Source of the DNA: Thiomonas sp.
Lineage (GTDB): Bacteria > Pseudomonadota > Gammaproteobacteria > Burkholderiales > Burkholderiaceae
DNA: 5,394 nt
Direction: 5' to 3'
Assembly (NCBI GenBank): GCA_027443745.1
Contig: DAIAZB010000635.1
Location: 1-5,394, forward strand
Part shown: one piece after another, positions 4,575 to 5,394 of the stretch
Numbering within the stretch: the first letter of the stretch is position 1
How the letters are laid out: every line of letters starts with the position of its first letter
Made by a program: the position numbers and the translations under genes
Notes under the pieces: generated by a model
What the model saw: only the letters and a program-made list of their open reading frames with translations
The model's database searches: none
What the model was told of the DNA's origin: nothing

Positions 4575-4711
4575 GGCACTCCTTCGCCCCGGCGCTCGAC
4601 CAGGGCTGCGTGGTCAGGATGGGAAACCGGGTGGCACCCTCCTCGCATGCTGCCTATCGCACGGGTCCTGCCGCGGCCGGTTTCAGGGAATTTTCCGAGC
4701 AAGCGTGGCGG
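4575..4711 (-). other. Intergenic region between hemB and the esterase gene
   Basis: These 137 bp contain the esterase Shine-Dalgarno sequence AAGGAG (4579-4584). A GGGT/ACCC mini-hairpin is too weak to call a terminator. No convincing -35/-10 pair is visible, so co-transcription with hemB is possible but unproven. Confidence 0.5.

Positions 4712-5394
<683 letters not shown>

Overview
The window looks like the chromosome of a GC-rich gammaproteobacterium, most likely in the Xanthomonadales (Rhodanobacteraceae or Xanthomonadaceae). This rests on three things: a HemB of the cysteine-free type common in gammaproteobacteria such as Pseudomonas; high G+C; and an intergenic repeat whose ends read GGCCAAGAGAAAGTAACC, a core I recall as abundant in Xanthomonadales genomes. 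That recollection was not checked by search. All five protein genes lie on the minus strand.

Layout from left to right. Positions 1-1323 hold a complete-looking IS4-family insertion sequence with one intact DDE transposase and 14-bp terminal inverted repeats. Positions 1322-1869 hold a 548-bp non-coding element built as two mirror-image halves around position ~1597. Each half has a ~48-bp conserved outer arm followed by a series of short hairpins. Positions 1876-3505 hold an intact IS3-family element with 20-bp ends, orfA, orfB and an A8 slippage site that would fuse the two. Positions 3516-3560 hold a further hairpin carrying the arm core CAAGAGAAAGT, apparently the outer part of the same repeat, cut off by the IS3 insertion. 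Positions 3639-4574 encode a secreted alpha/beta-hydrolase (esterase type). Positions 4712-5394 hold the C-terminal two thirds of hemB (porphobilinogen synthase), which runs off the right edge.

The host part is hemB followed 137 bp downstream by the esterase; nothing in the sequence links the two functionally. The region downstream of the esterase is an accumulation site for mobile and repeated DNA. Both insertion sequences sit at the outer edges of the mirror repeat, and the IS3 copy lies in what would be the loop of a 14-bp palindrome. The most interesting object is the mirror repeat. Position-matched hairpins in its two halves have different stem sequences that remain paired (six compensated base pairs in two hairpin pairs), and most loops show UCC or UCCU on the outer-to-inner strand. 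This points to conserved RNA or single-stranded DNA structure rather than protein coding, although the repeat contains several open frames that gene finders would call.
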